From IMG/VR virus record IMGVR_UViG_3300042691_030506, positions 1-37,222 of that record: 37,222 nt of DNA, one strand, 5' to 3'. Each line of letters begins with the position of its first letter. Position 1 is the first letter of the stretch. Below, one piece after another: positions 27,049-36,335 of the stretch. A program made the position numbers and the translations under genes. Under the pieces are notes generated by a model. It did no database searches and had not been told where the DNA came from. It worked only from the letters and a program-made list of their open reading frames with translations. The DNA comes from a virus.

Positions 27049-29403
27049 TTATGCGATACGTCTTGCAACCCAAGACCCGCGCGAGACGTCGCGGGATGAG
27101 ATAGTCCCACCTGTAACGTCGATATAAGCACGCATCTTGCACGTTGTTGATGATGCTAGGGTTACTTCGACGCGTCCGGAAATATTCCCGCGGTGGTAAG
27201 TCGCTGTCGCTGGCGCGGCTGTGCCAGACGCAGCCGCTGTTCCTGAACCCAGGACGTTATTTGAGTTGTCTGTGATGTAGATCTCAAACTCCACACTTGT
27301 CGGTGTTACAGTCCAGTCAACGCGGCAACCTGCGGTGTATTCAATAAGGTAAGTCCCTGCTGGCAGAACAATCGTACTACCGCTGACATCTGTCAAAGTC
27401 GCGTCAGTCAAAGCGGCCTGAGAAAGGTTGTAAACGCCGTATTGCCTGTAGGTAAAGCCCGGTTGAGTTGTCGTCGCTAGGAAAGAGTTACTCAGGGAGA
27501 CAAGTCCGGATTGTGTTGCAGTCGCTTGACCAAACCCCACGGGGATTCCTGAAGCTGTTTTCTTTAGACGCCAGCGAGTGACAGCAGTGACTGCGCTCCA
27601 GTTTTGACCAGCTGCGCCAAATGATGCGCCGCTGGCCCTTGCGTACTGCCCGAAAGCAACATCGACGTCGGTTGAGTTTACCGTGTAAAAGTAAATCCCG
27701 TATTCAATGCTGTTTTGAATGAGATACGGCAACCCTCCGGCTCTGTTGGTTGCTGCTGGATACCAGCCGCCAGCGGAGTCTAAAACTTCAATTGTAAGTT
27801 GATCTGTTGGTTGAATCGGATTCTGAAATCTTACCCTTTTTGTACGGGTCGCCCCCAGAGTTGTCGTCCCGATGACGCCGACAGATCCGGCAGGACCGTA
27901 AACAAAGGACGTCGTGTCAGCAGCATCCGTCGCTGATGAGTTGCTGACATACTCCACATCATTTTGGCCGATTCCGACAGAAGCTCCGGCCCATTCGGCG
28001 ATAGATATGTCAAACCTTACCCACACTAAAGCAGAAGACCCGATAAATGTGTCGTTCTGCCTAGTGGCAGGGGCTCCAGATGTTGTGTAGTCGGAATTTG
28101 TAAATCCAACGTATGTTTGACCATTGGCGGCTATAAGACTGCCGCTTTTTAATGTCGTCCCTGCGCTATTATTTACCCACCATGTGCCGCATTGGGTTGT
28201 AGATGATGCCGGGACAAACGCAGTCGTGCCAGTAGGCAAGCCAAATCTTGCCTCCACTCCTGAAGCTGTCCCAGTTGTAAATCTGGCAATGACCCTCATT
28301 GTCGGGCCAAATTGCTGCCAAGTCGCATAATCGAATGACGCGGAGCCGAAGCCTTGCAAAGTCGGGCTGTAACTTGTCTGCGGCCCTATCACGCCACCAA
28401 CAACTGCGGCCTGACCCGGGCCAACAACAATTTGATCAAGTTCAAGGCTGAACGCCGTCGCAGCAGTCGTCGCTTGATGGATGTAGAGCCTATATGACGT
28501 GGAAGAAGTCGTCACAAAAGACGCGCGGTAAACACCTTTCCCTGCGGTCGGAAAGTTCACGACTGATGGCGTAATCAATGTCGAGTTGGTGACGTCAAGG
28601 ATGTAGACGACAAGGTCGCCTGACGCGATTGACGTCGACCCGAAATCGTAATTGATGGAGATATAGTTGACGTCGTTCAAACTGCCTTGCGTAAACGTCA
28701 TTGCATTCGAGGCGATACCGTGGCCTTGGCGGTTGTTTGCAGTCTTTGTGAGAAGGCCTGAGACAGACCCGTACAAAGGTGTTGTCGTTGTCCCTTGGAA
28801 AGTCCAGTCGGCGTTAGGTGATCCTGCGGCAAAAGTCGTTGGCGGAGTCGCAGCGGAGTTTGTATACCGCGTCCAACCGGTAGGGTTTGCACCGTTTGAG
28901 GTCGCCTCAAAGTTCCATTCGATGCTGTTTGTTTGAATGAAGTTGACGCCTCCGCTACCGCCTCCACCGCCCTCTTTCCATGCGACACCTGAAGCTGCAG
29001 TAGAGTCTGCAGTTAGGACTTGACCGTTGATGCCTACACCAACGCGCACGTTGTCTGTACCGTCGTAGCCGATCAAATCGCCCTTGGTTGTTGACGGTGA
29101 CAGGGCGTCAAACGCTGCGGTTTTTGACGTCTGCCCAGTCCCGCCTTTGTTTATGTTCAAAGTGCCGGTAATCGAATTGATGTCGACAGTCGTCGGGTGG
29201 TAGGTCTTTTCAACTCCTGAGTCGTCTTTGGTATAAATCAGACCGTCAGTCTTGGTGTAGACGTACATTGATCCAGACGGCGGGGTAGCCGGTGCAGCAC
29301 CTTCGACAAGTTCCAGTCTGTCAATCTTCAAAGGCGCGCCAGACGGGGCTGTTACCACGATGCCTTCTGCGACCTGAAGTGATTTAATTTCGCCAAGTGC
29401 CAT
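27049..29403 (-). CDS. Tail fibre / receptor-binding protein
   Basis: A 784-residue beta-rich protein, the last tail gene. The N-terminal 150 residues carry typical fibre-shaft elements: I-N-K-G-G-T-G-Q-T-S-K, G-D-L-I-G-Y-D-G-T-D-N-V-R-V-G-V-G-I-N-G-Q-V-L-T-A-D, then G-G-G-G-G-S-G-G. Several beta-sandwich-like segments follow, and the final 140 residues (V-L-P-A-G-T-Y-L-I-E-Y and later strands) resemble a C-terminal jelly-roll head. ATG 29401-29403 has GAGGG. It most likely recognises the host surface. No peptidase or chaperone domain is evident. Confidence 0.75.
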   Translation of the reverse strand: MALGEIKSLQVAEGIVVTAPSGAPLKIDRLELVEGAAPATPPSGSMYVYTKTDGLIYTKDDSGVEKTYHPTTVDINSITGTLNINKGGTGQTSKTAAFDALSPSTTKGDLIGYDGTDNVRVGVGINGQVLTADSTAASGVAWKEGGGGGSGGVNFIQTNSIEWNFEATSNGANPTGWTRYTNSAATPPTTFAAGSPNADWTFQGTTTTPLYGSVSGLLTKTANNRQGHGIASNAMTFTQGSLNDVNYISINYDFGSTSIASGDLVVYILDVTNSTLITPSVVNFPTAGKGVYRASFVTTSSTSYRLYIHQATTAATAFSLELDQIVVGPGQAAVVGGVIGPQTSYSPTLQGFGSASFDYATWQQFGPTMRVIARFTTGTASGVEARFGLPTGTTAFVPASSTTQCGTWWVNNSAGTTLKSGSLIAANGQTYVGFTNSDYTTSGAPATRQNDTFIGSSALVWVRFDISIAEWAGASVGIGQNDVEYVSNSSATDAADTTSFVYGPAGSVGVIGTTTLGATRTKRVRFQNPIQPTDQLTIEVLDSAGGWYPAATNRAGGLPYLIQNSIEYGIYFYTVNSTDVDVAFGQYARASGASFGAAGQNWSAVTAVTRWRLKKTASGIPVGFGQATATQSGLVSLSNSFLATTTQPGFTYRQYGVYNLSQAALTDATLTDVSGSTIVLPAGTYLIEYTAGCRVDWTVTPTSVEFEIYITDNSNNVLGSGTAAASGTAAPATATYHRGNISGRVEVTLASSTTCKMRAYIDVTGGTISSRDVSRGSWVARRIA

Positions 29404-29415
29404 GTCTAAACCCTC

Positions 29416-31518
29416 TTAAACGTCTGTTGCGGAAAGGCCTTCAAGTGGCGTCCCCGTCACGGTGATTGCGTCGGTGCTGAATTCAAGGCCGATGATTTTA
29501 AGGTCAACTGTCCCGCCAGCAACTTGCGCAGACTGTAGTTCGATGTCGTCGCCAACACTTTGTTCGACTGCCTTGGACGCGACCTGAAAGGTGTAGGTCA
29601 CATACGGGCGCGAGCGAAGGCGCACAATTTCCTCAAGACGGTCTGAGATGTCTGTCAAAACGTGCCGCAGGCGCGTGTCAATTGAGGCGCGGTTGAGAAA
29701 CTGCGCGCGCGTACTGTCGTCTGTCAGTGAAGATTCCAACGCCTCGTTCAGATACTCTGAGGAACTCGGGTTGTAGGCAATGACTTTGGTCGCAAGATCC
29801 CTGTATTCAAACCCTGTTGACAGGTTCAAAATGTCTGAATCGGTGTATGTGTCACCCGGTGAAGGCGCAGAAAACAGATACGCCTGCGCCTGCCCGGACG
29901 TGTTAAGGCGGACGTAACCGAGGATGGAACGCAATACCTTGGCCAAAACTTCTGAGTAGGTCGGATAATCCTGTTCGTCAAAGTCTGGGATACCTAAATC
30001 TGTGTAAACCAAAGGAAGTGCGCTGTCGATTGCGGTAAACGGCGTCGAGTCACAAGTGATCCCAGACCCTTCAATCGCGTTTTGCAGAAAAGTCCCAACA
30101 AGGCCGTCGGTGAAAGTTCCGTACATCATGTAATAGAGTTTATCTTCGCCAGGTTTTACCGCACCTAGGCTGAAAGTTGACTCGAAGTTACTGACCAGAT
30201 TCGCTTCATAGTAAACATTCCCGCCAGTCGTCGCATTGCCTGTGATCGTATAGTCTCTCTCATACATCAGGGCGTAAGAAACACCGTCGCGGACAAGGTT
30301 GAGTGCAACACCGGGGAACGTGCTGAACGTTGCACTTGTCGTATAAAGTGGGTTTGTTCCGACGCTAGGTTCCCAAAGTCTGATGCGTTTGTTTGCACCA
30401 GTTTCGTCAATCCGAACCACGCGGTAATAGTTTGTCGGTTTGGCGGCCTCTGTAATTTTGAACGTGAAACCGACTTGGCAATAGAATGGATCGAAGTCAG
30501 CTATTGGTATTTGAAGTGTGTAGTAGTGCCCGCCGCTTTGAGATTGATAGCTCAAAGAAACTGCGTTTGTTGTGTCAATGAATGCTGTCAAAACACCGCC
30601 GGGACTAAGGCGACACAAACCCCATTCGCGGTTGTTTGAGTTGGAGTATGCAGCGGTGTAAGTTGTGCAGCTTGCCTCCGGCATTGCTGACTCGTCCAAA
30701 AACTGGAACAGGTTGATCAGCCCCGGTTTCAGACGATGCCGCGTCGATTTCCCATAAAAAAGTGGGACAACCCTGTCTTGATGCCCGGGGAACATGTTTG
30801 GGAAACTTCCTGTTTGCTTTAGGAAGTAAGATTCCTCGGCAGTGTCTCCCATGAATGCGGGCTTCGACAGCGGCGAAAATGCGTCATACAGGCTGAACGT
30901 GATAACCGAGTCGTTAACGGCAATAGACTGACACGCACCGTTGAAGATTTTGCGCCTGTTTCCAACCTCGTCGTAGCAGATCCAAATGTCAACTGGCGCG
31001 TCACGGTAGCTGTCGTCTGCGGAAAGAAACGTGTCAAAGTATGAGTCGGCGTTGGCTGCGTCAAAAGATCCTGCAGAAAATGTGAAGACGCCGCCGTCCA
31101 AGACAGACGATATTGACTGGTTGACAGTCGGCGGAGTCTGCAGCCGTGGCAACCACTCAACCCGCGACGTTGACGTGCTGTCTGGGTTTGAGTGCCAATA
31201 CAGGGCCTCACCGCTTGTCAGAAAAATGAAGTAGTCGAGGCAAAGGATTTGAGACGTCCCGTTGGGCGCAGAAGCAAGGCGGAGAGTTACCGCGTTTGTT
31301 GACTCGTTAAACGTGTATTGATTGTTCCCAGACAGTGAAGTGACTTGGGTCAACGCGGTTGAGTTAATCGTCATCCCAGCGACAAACCCCGGTGCGGTCA
31401 GACTATAATCACTCCCGCCGATACTGACTGCGTCATTGGAGACGTAACGCCTGACGCGGATACGGACCAACATGAAACGCTTGGTTTTGGCGTTCTCTTT
31501 AACGTCAACCAACGCCAT
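29416..31518 (-). CDS. Large tail tip / hub-like protein
   Basis: The start is placed at ATG 31516-31518 with GGAGGG 7 bases away; the frame to 31584 would overlap the previous gene by 80 bases. The product has 700 residues, mostly beta: an N-terminal W-H-S-N-P region, an A-P-V-D-I-W-I-C-Y-D strand, V-V-P-L-F-Y-G-K-S segments and a C-terminal domain with R-L-R-H-V-L-T-D-I-S-D-R-L-E-E-I. It resembles large central tail proteins of siphophages that lack a T4-gp27-style name. Location between distal-tail-like proteins and the fibre supports a hub role. No lytic motif found. Confidence 0.55.
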   Translation of the reverse strand: MALVDVKENAKTKRFMLVRIRVRRYVSNDAVSIGGSDYSLTAPGFVAGMTINSTALTQVTSLSGNNQYTFNESTNAVTLRLASAPNGTSQILCLDYFIFLTSGEALYWHSNPDSTSTSRVEWLPRLQTPPTVNQSISSVLDGGVFTFSAGSFDAANADSYFDTFLSADDSYRDAPVDIWICYDEVGNRRKIFNGACQSIAVNDSVITFSLYDAFSPLSKPAFMGDTAEESYFLKQTGSFPNMFPGHQDRVVPLFYGKSTRHRLKPGLINLFQFLDESAMPEASCTTYTAAYSNSNNREWGLCRLSPGGVLTAFIDTTNAVSLSYQSQSGGHYYTLQIPIADFDPFYCQVGFTFKITEAAKPTNYYRVVRIDETGANKRIRLWEPSVGTNPLYTTSATFSTFPGVALNLVRDGVSYALMYERDYTITGNATTGGNVYYEANLVSNFESTFSLGAVKPGEDKLYYMMYGTFTDGLVGTFLQNAIEGSGITCDSTPFTAIDSALPLVYTDLGIPDFDEQDYPTYSEVLAKVLRSILGYVRLNTSGQAQAYLFSAPSPGDTYTDSDILNLSTGFEYRDLATKVIAYNPSSSEYLNEALESSLTDDSTRAQFLNRASIDTRLRHVLTDISDRLEEIVRLRSRPYVTYTFQVASKAVEQSVGDDIELQSAQVAGGTVDLKIIGLEFSTDAITVTGTPLEGLSATDV

Positions 31519-31966
31519 AGCTGACCCTCCGGTTAACGTAAACGGACGCACAAGGTCCGCCGTAGCCTGAACCGACAAGTTCAAACGGGTAGTTCAGACC
31601 AAAGGCGACGTAAAAAGTGTCGCCGTTTCTCGTGTAGTTTGCGCTATCAACTGTCAGGTAGTACGCCCTCGACGCGGCAAGGGGTTTAAAGTTGAAATCA
31701 AACCGAACCTCACCACGCCATGCGCCAGTCGAAGGAATTACCCCGCCCAAAACAGTCCAATCGGAGATGACGTAAACTTCTGTCAGGGCTGCGTCAGTCC
31801 AAACCCTCAGGCGAAACTGTTCTGCACCTGCCATCGTCCCGACTTTCAGCAACGGCAAAGTGATGTAACGCAAATCCGCATCGGCGGACGTCATCAGAAA
31901 CGACCCTAACGGCTCATTCGTCGTATCGTCGATGACTTTCCAAAGTTGTGACTGCGGAAACGTCAT
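31505..31966 (-). CDS. Distal tail accessory protein
   Basis: A 153-residue beta-sandwich-like protein: L-W-K-V-I-D-D-T-T-N-E-P-L-G-S-F, then F-R-L-R-V-W-T-D-A-A-L-T-E-V-Y-V-I, then A-Y-Y-L-T-V-D-S-A-N-Y. It starts in an ATGA overlap with the preceding stop (GAGGTC site) and ends inside the next gene. A tail-tip component by position, between the distal tail-like protein and hub. No specific family recognised. Confidence 0.5.
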   Translation of the reverse strand: MTFPQSQLWKVIDDTTNEPLGSFLMTSADADLRYITLPLLKVGTMAGAEQFRLRVWTDAALTEVYVISDWTVLGGVIPSTGAWRGEVRFDFNFKPLAASRAYYLTVDSANYTRNGDTFYVAFGLNYPFELVGSGYGGPCASVYVNRRVSYGVG

Positions 31967-33087
31967 CCGATGACCTCACGGAACACGCAGTTGAAGGCGT
32001 AGTAGTTGCTGAAAATATGGTTGATCTGTGCCGGCGATTCAAACCGCATATACTTCGTAAACTCGCCCACCGAGGCCGAGACTTGGGCGAGTGGGTCGAG
32101 GCTGACGAAAAGTGGGACCGAGGCCCCGAGTTCACGGAAGGCGCGGCGCAGTTCCGCAATGTCGTCATCCGAGACGTATTCAGCGGTCAAAGACTCAAAC
32201 CGCCAGAACTTGGGCAACACCCGGTAATACTGGACGCCCGAAGTCGAGGCCTGAACAAGGGCAGGATCCTCGTGGACAGCCGAAAAACCGGGCGAAAAGT
32301 TACGCGTCGCAGGCGTAACATAGTCGCCGAGGTAGAGTTGATTGATGGAAATGACGTCCTCGTCATTCTCGCGGTCTGAGATTTCGATCTGCCAGTAACG
32401 ATACGTTGTCGTCAGGCCGTCGAAGAATTTGAAGAATGACCCGTCACTCTCAATTGTTGCGCTGATCGTGATGGCAGGTGATGAAAAGCTGTTCGTAATA
32501 TTACCCCTGATCGTCACGGTCGCATTGGAAGTCAGATACGTGTCGTCATCTGCAGGGCCAATCAAGGCGAAAAACTTTGGCGTCACTGCAGTTGTAAAAT
32601 CGACAGTGACTTTTTCAGACGTATGGCGGCGCACGTTTGCCGCAGTAAGACCTGTACCAGGGTCAGTGTCAACGGCGTTGGTGTAACCAAGCATACCCCA
32701 CGCAGCGTTTGTCGTCTGGGTAAAGCGCAAACTGCGCGTCCCAGACGAGCGGCCAATGGTGAACTTGAAAGTCGTCGAGGAGTATGTACAAGTCCAGAGC
32801 GACGACGACGCGTTGAGTTGAGTTTGGATGTGGGACGCCAAGGATGCGCCAGTAGTATACGTCGCAGCGGTCAAAGTGACGGTCTTGTTTGACCCGTCGT
32901 TGATGTAAATCGTGTTGTTTGACGACGTGACTTCAAACGCGCCGGCAGGGATCCAACGTTTATGGCGTTCTGGAAGCAGAGCGTTTGCGCCAAGAGAGCC
33001 GGTCACGCCTGATGAGAAGGTGACTGTGGCGTAACTCGCTGCGAGGAAGTTGTTTTGACAAAGGCGGACCGCACCGTCAACAGCCAT
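31963..33087 (-). CDS. Distal tail-like protein with shared beta-rich domain
   Basis: A 374-residue protein immediately after the tape measure, where siphophages encode the distal tail protein. Residues about 51-160 (T-S-S-N-N-T-I-Y-I-N-D-G, L-A-S-H-I-Q-T-Q-L, K-F-T-I, M-L-G-Y, L-T-A-A-N) match a domain also inserted in the major tail protein. The rest includes sandwich strands and a conserved-looking end (F-N-C-V-F-R-E-V-I-G). The ATG at 33085-33087 has GGAG. The role is inferred from position. Confidence 0.6.
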   Translation of the reverse strand: MAVDGAVRLCQNNFLAASYATVTFSSGVTGSLGANALLPERHKRWIPAGAFEVTSSNNTIYINDGSNKTVTLTAATYTTGASLASHIQTQLNASSSLWTCTYSSTTFKFTIGRSSGTRSLRFTQTTNAAWGMLGYTNAVDTDPGTGLTAANVRRHTSEKVTVDFTTAVTPKFFALIGPADDDTYLTSNATVTIRGNITNSFSSPAITISATIESDGSFFKFFDGLTTTYRYWQIEISDRENDEDVISINQLYLGDYVTPATRNFSPGFSAVHEDPALVQASTSGVQYYRVLPKFWRFESLTAEYVSDDDIAELRRAFRELGASVPLFVSLDPLAQVSASVGEFTKYMRFESPAQINHIFSNYYAFNCVFREVIG

Positions 33088-33090
33088 GAC

Positions 33091-35616
33091 TTATACTCCG
33101 AGGCGGGCATTGCGCCGGTTGAGGTTGAGAATTGCGGTCGCAAGTTTATCAGACCCAATGTTGATGTCAGTCTCCACCGTCATCCCTGCTTCGAGAAGGG
33201 ACGCGATCTTGACGAGAATCGGCAGAGACGCATCAGACGCGCCGGTTCCCGAGTTGAGTTGCCGGAACAGGTTTGACTGCTGGCGTGGGTTTAGAAGCAT
33301 TTCATCCGGCCGCGTCAGAGTCAGGGCTGTGTCAGGGCCTTCAAAGATCCCGCCGTTGGCAAAGCCAAGACCTCTGCGGATTGACTGGAACCCACTTGAG
33401 ATCGCACCACCTGCGCCGCCCAGTCCAGATTTGCCGCCAATGCCGGCGTTTAAAATCTCGCGCAGCTTTTCAATCCAAGCTGGCTCTTCAAACTTCAGCG
33501 CACCTTGGAAGAAGTTGATAATTGCGTCACCGACAGCAAGGATCCCGTCTTTAATTCCGGTCAAGATAATGTTCGGTAAACTGGCAACAAAGCTGAATAG
33601 TTGGTTAAAGAAACTGCTAAAGACTGAAAGGACGGTTTGGACAAACGTTTTGACAAAGGAAATTGATCCGGCCGCAAGGTTTTCAAGACCTTGAACGAAC
33701 GCTTGGTTGATGCCTTGGCTAAAAGTTGCGGCAAAGCTTTGAAAGACTGCAGCTATTTTCCCGCCTGCGACCTGAAAAGCACCGCCAATGATTGTTCCAA
33801 GACGCTGGGCATTGAAAAGTTTCTGCGCCTCAATCCCGAACGCATTACCGATCAAAGTTCCGACAAGCCTAAACGGGGTTTCAGCAATTGCCTTGGCGAT
33901 GGCGACACCGATTCGAACCGCACCGCCTTTTGTGATGAGTACATCAACAAGGGTTTCAACGAAGACAGGGATAGACTCAGCAATCGCGTCTATGACGAGT
34001 GGGATTGCTTCAACAAATCCTTGAACCGCAGCCTTTGTTGCCTCAGGCCCTTGAGCGAAAAGGTCGAGAAGTGGCTTAACAGCTTGCCCGATGCCGGGGA
34101 GAAGGAGGTCGCCAGCTTGGGCAAGAGAACTTGTGATAAACCCCGCAGCACCTTCTGCGCCTTGGCTGATCCCTGTGGCAAGTGGGCCGATAAACCCTGC
34201 GGCAGCTTCGCCAGTTTTCTTACGCTCTTCTTCCTCAAACTTGACGATATCTTTGATCGCCTTTTCTTCGATGGCGATGCGTGTTTTGGCAAACTCTTCG
34301 GCTGAAAGTGCGCCTTTTTTGTAGAATTTTTCAAGCTCGGCAAAGCGTTCACGTTCCTCGAAACGGATCTTGTCGATGCCGTCCAAGCTTGCCTTTACCG
34401 TATCGTTGACAAACTTCTGGGCCTCGTCGCGGAAGTCTTTGACGTCTTTTGCCGCCTCGACAAACGAACGGCCAGCTTTGATGTTTGCCGCTTCAGTCTT
34501 TTTGCCAAAGTCTGTTGCAGTCTCCCCGGCCTTTGCGATGCGAAGTTGCAGACCTTGAAAGTTTTTGGCGAGGATGTCCCTATTTTTCTCAGCCTGTTGC
34601 AACCCGTCGGCGAAGTTTTCGACCGCACCAGCTGCGCCTTTGAAGGCGTTGTCGATGGCGTCGACTTTAATTAGGCTTACAAAGTTAAAAAGCTTTCTAA
34701 GTTGTTCAATAGAGATCGAGATAAGTCTTGCAATGCCTTCAATTGCGCGGCTGACAGCTTTAAAAACTGCGTCAACTGTATCCGTCAGAACTGATGCGAC
34801 GGCCAAGGTAAAGCTGATCAAAGAGTTGATCGCGCCAGTAATGCTTGAGCGGCTGTTATCAACGCCGCCTTGGATAAACGCGATAGAATCGGCGATCGTT
34901 TTAAAGACCTCGCGCAAGGATCCTGATTCGATGATGGCTTGGCCGAATGCCTCTGCGAGGTTTGAGACAGAATTCTGGACGCGGATAATCGCGCCGGCGA
35001 AGGTTTCAACCTCGCCACGGGCTGCGCCCTCAAATCTCTTTGCGACAAGGTTGATTGCCGCTCCCGAGGCAAGTTGTTCCTTTGTCAGACCGCGAACCTC
35101 GGGGATGAGTTTCCCGAGTTCCCGGATGTTGCCGGCGTAGCTGTTGGTCAGGGACTGAACCGCACCTTCAAGACTGTCACCAGTCGCGGCGGCAAGGTCT
35201 GCAGCGGCGCGTGTGAGGCTTAATGCTTGGTCGTTTGTCAGGCCGTAAGCTTTGGCAAGCGCGGCAGCAGACAAAACAGCGTCGTCTTGGAAGCGTGAGG
35301 TCGCCTCAATCTCGTTTGCGAGGTCTTCAAACTGTTTTGATGCGGCCGCTCCAGCTTCGCCGGTGGCTTCGAGTTGCAGGTTGAGGCGCGCGAGGGCCTT
35401 CTCCTGCGCAACTGCGGACTCAATCCCTTGAGAAAAGAAGTTGGCAACGGCGCGGCTGCCAGCAAACGCAAGGGCTGCAGCGGCAACAGTTTTGAGTGTG
35501 TCGAAGGATTTACCAATCTTGGAAACCGCTTCAGTCGAGTTGCGCTCCAAAGTCTTGAGACTTTTGAGGGCTTCGGCCGTGTCAAAACTGATTTTAAGTT
35601 CCGCGCTATCTGCCAC
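33091..35616 (-). CDS. Tape measure protein
   Basis: The longest gene: 841 residues, Ala/Gly-rich, mainly helical, with several hydrophobic stretches (A-A-A-A-L-A-F-A-G, I-S-F-T-L-A-V-A-S-V, S-I-S-F-V-K-T-F-V-Q-T-V-L) and a central charged coiled coil (residues about 385-490). These are typical of proteins that set tail length and later pass into the host membrane. At about 1.5 angstrom per residue the tail would be near 126 nm. Starts at GTG 35614-35616 with AAGGTGA, overlapping the second chaperone gene by 11 bases. It follows the tail chaperones as expected. Confidence 0.9.
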   Translation of the reverse strand: MADSAELKISFDTAEALKSLKTLERNSTEAVSKIGKSFDTLKTVAAAALAFAGSRAVANFFSQGIESAVAQEKALARLNLQLEATGEAGAAASKQFEDLANEIEATSRFQDDAVLSAAALAKAYGLTNDQALSLTRAAADLAAATGDSLEGAVQSLTNSYAGNIRELGKLIPEVRGLTKEQLASGAAINLVAKRFEGAARGEVETFAGAIIRVQNSVSNLAEAFGQAIIESGSLREVFKTIADSIAFIQGGVDNSRSSITGAINSLISFTLAVASVLTDTVDAVFKAVSRAIEGIARLISISIEQLRKLFNFVSLIKVDAIDNAFKGAAGAVENFADGLQQAEKNRDILAKNFQGLQLRIAKAGETATDFGKKTEAANIKAGRSFVEAAKDVKDFRDEAQKFVNDTVKASLDGIDKIRFEERERFAELEKFYKKGALSAEEFAKTRIAIEEKAIKDIVKFEEEERKKTGEAAAGFIGPLATGISQGAEGAAGFITSSLAQAGDLLLPGIGQAVKPLLDLFAQGPEATKAAVQGFVEAIPLVIDAIAESIPVFVETLVDVLITKGGAVRIGVAIAKAIAETPFRLVGTLIGNAFGIEAQKLFNAQRLGTIIGGAFQVAGGKIAAVFQSFAATFSQGINQAFVQGLENLAAGSISFVKTFVQTVLSVFSSFFNQLFSFVASLPNIILTGIKDGILAVGDAIINFFQGALKFEEPAWIEKLREILNAGIGGKSGLGGAGGAISSGFQSIRRGLGFANGGIFEGPDTALTLTRPDEMLLNPRQQSNLFRQLNSGTGASDASLPILVKIASLLEAGMTVETDINIGSDKLATAILNLNRRNARLGV

Positions 35617-35842
35617 GTTTCACCTTGCTTTTTAAGGCTTCTTTTTTGCGTTCTTCCTCTTCCAACTCGTCAAGGTAGCGGTCAATTTCGAGGAACCTAT
35701 CGACGGTGACAGCGGGTAGGGTTTCGACGTTGACCACTATCCCCAGTTTAGCAAGTCTCTTCCTCTCCACATAGTCGCGCACGACTTCGTTTGCCTCAAC
35801 CCCGCCGTAACGGAGGCCTTTCCCTTGAAAGGAAAGGCGCAC
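35606..35842 (-). CDS. Second tail assembly chaperone-like protein (possible frameshift product)
   Basis: A 78-residue charged protein annotated from GTG 35840-35842: helices E-A-N-E-V-V-R-D-Y-V-E-R-K-R and F-L-E-I-D-R-Y-L-D-E-L-E-E-E-E. No ribosome site precedes the GTG. Its frame is the -1 frame of the upstream chaperone gene and is open back to 35908, so ribosomes could enter by slippage before the 35860 stop, giving a gpG-gpGT-type pair. CCCTTCC just before the stop is the best, though imperfect, slip site. Position directly before the tape measure fits the pair model. Confidence 0.6.
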   Translation of the reverse strand: MRLSFQGKGLRYGGVEANEVVRDYVERKRLAKLGIVVNVETLPAVTVDRFLEIDRYLDELEEEERKKEALKSKVKRGR

Positions 35843-35859
35843 CGCACGCCGGATTGAGG

Positions 35860-36243
35860 CTAGGAAGGGCTTCCAACTTCGTACTTGCCGATGATCCGGC
35901 CGGCGATCTCAGTCAACACTGGGACCATATCGGAGTCGTAGTTAAGGTGTTCAAAAGTTTGAAACTTGAAATTGTCTTTTTCGCGAACAATGTCGACTTC
36001 GACAATGAAATCAGCCATCCGGCTGGCAACGGTTTGCATCAAAAGAGATGAACGCTTGGCCATACGCCGCTTTTGTGCAGCCTTTTCCGCGTCATTCTGA
36101 GGTTCTTCGCCCGGGGTGCCGTCTGTTTCGTCGATCAGGTCTTCGCTGAAAAATGACAATCGTTCACCGTAGGTCGGCATGCGAATGACGACGTGCCCAG
36201 CGTAGCCGGCTGGCAGACTTTCAGGTTTAAACTTTTGTTTCAT
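35860..36243 (-). CDS. Tail assembly chaperone (gpG-like)
   Basis: A 127-residue protein between the major tail protein and the tape measure, the standard place for the tail chaperone that coats the tape measure during assembly. It has an N-terminal strand region (A-G-H-V-V-I-R-M-P-T-Y-G-E-R), an acidic loop, and helices (A-E-K-A-A-Q-K-R-R, L-L-M-Q-T-V-A-S-R-M-A-D). ATG 36241-36243 has GGAG about 10 bases upstream. A terminator precedes it, so it is probably expressed less than the tube protein. Assignment by position and size. Confidence 0.6.
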   Translation of the reverse strand: MKQKFKPESLPAGYAGHVVIRMPTYGERLSFFSEDLIDETDGTPGEEPQNDAEKAAQKRRMAKRSSLLMQTVASRMADFIVEVDIVREKDNFKFQTFEHLNYDSDMVPVLTEIAGRIIGKYEVGSPS

Positions 36244-36265
36244 CTTCGCTTGTCTCCATATGTCT

Positions 36266-36293
36266 CAAAATAAAAGGGGCGTCGCCGCCCCTT
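36266..36293 (-). terminator. Intrinsic terminator after the major tail protein gene
   Basis: On the minus strand, AAGGGGCG and CGCCCCTT (36293-36286 and 36281-36274) form a perfect 8-bp stem with a 4-base loop, followed by TTATTTT. It lies in the 92-bp gap between the major tail protein stop and the chaperone start. An upstream arm at 36322-36330 can pair with part of it instead (see findings). Confidence 0.8.
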
Positions 36294-36335
36294 CATATAT
36301 CCCTACACGAAAGACCCCATCGGCGACGCCTTGCC

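Noticed and set aside
33691-34305. 204-residue rightward frame opposite the tape measure gene
   Set aside because: Antisense shadow of the long helical tape measure; no separate signals.
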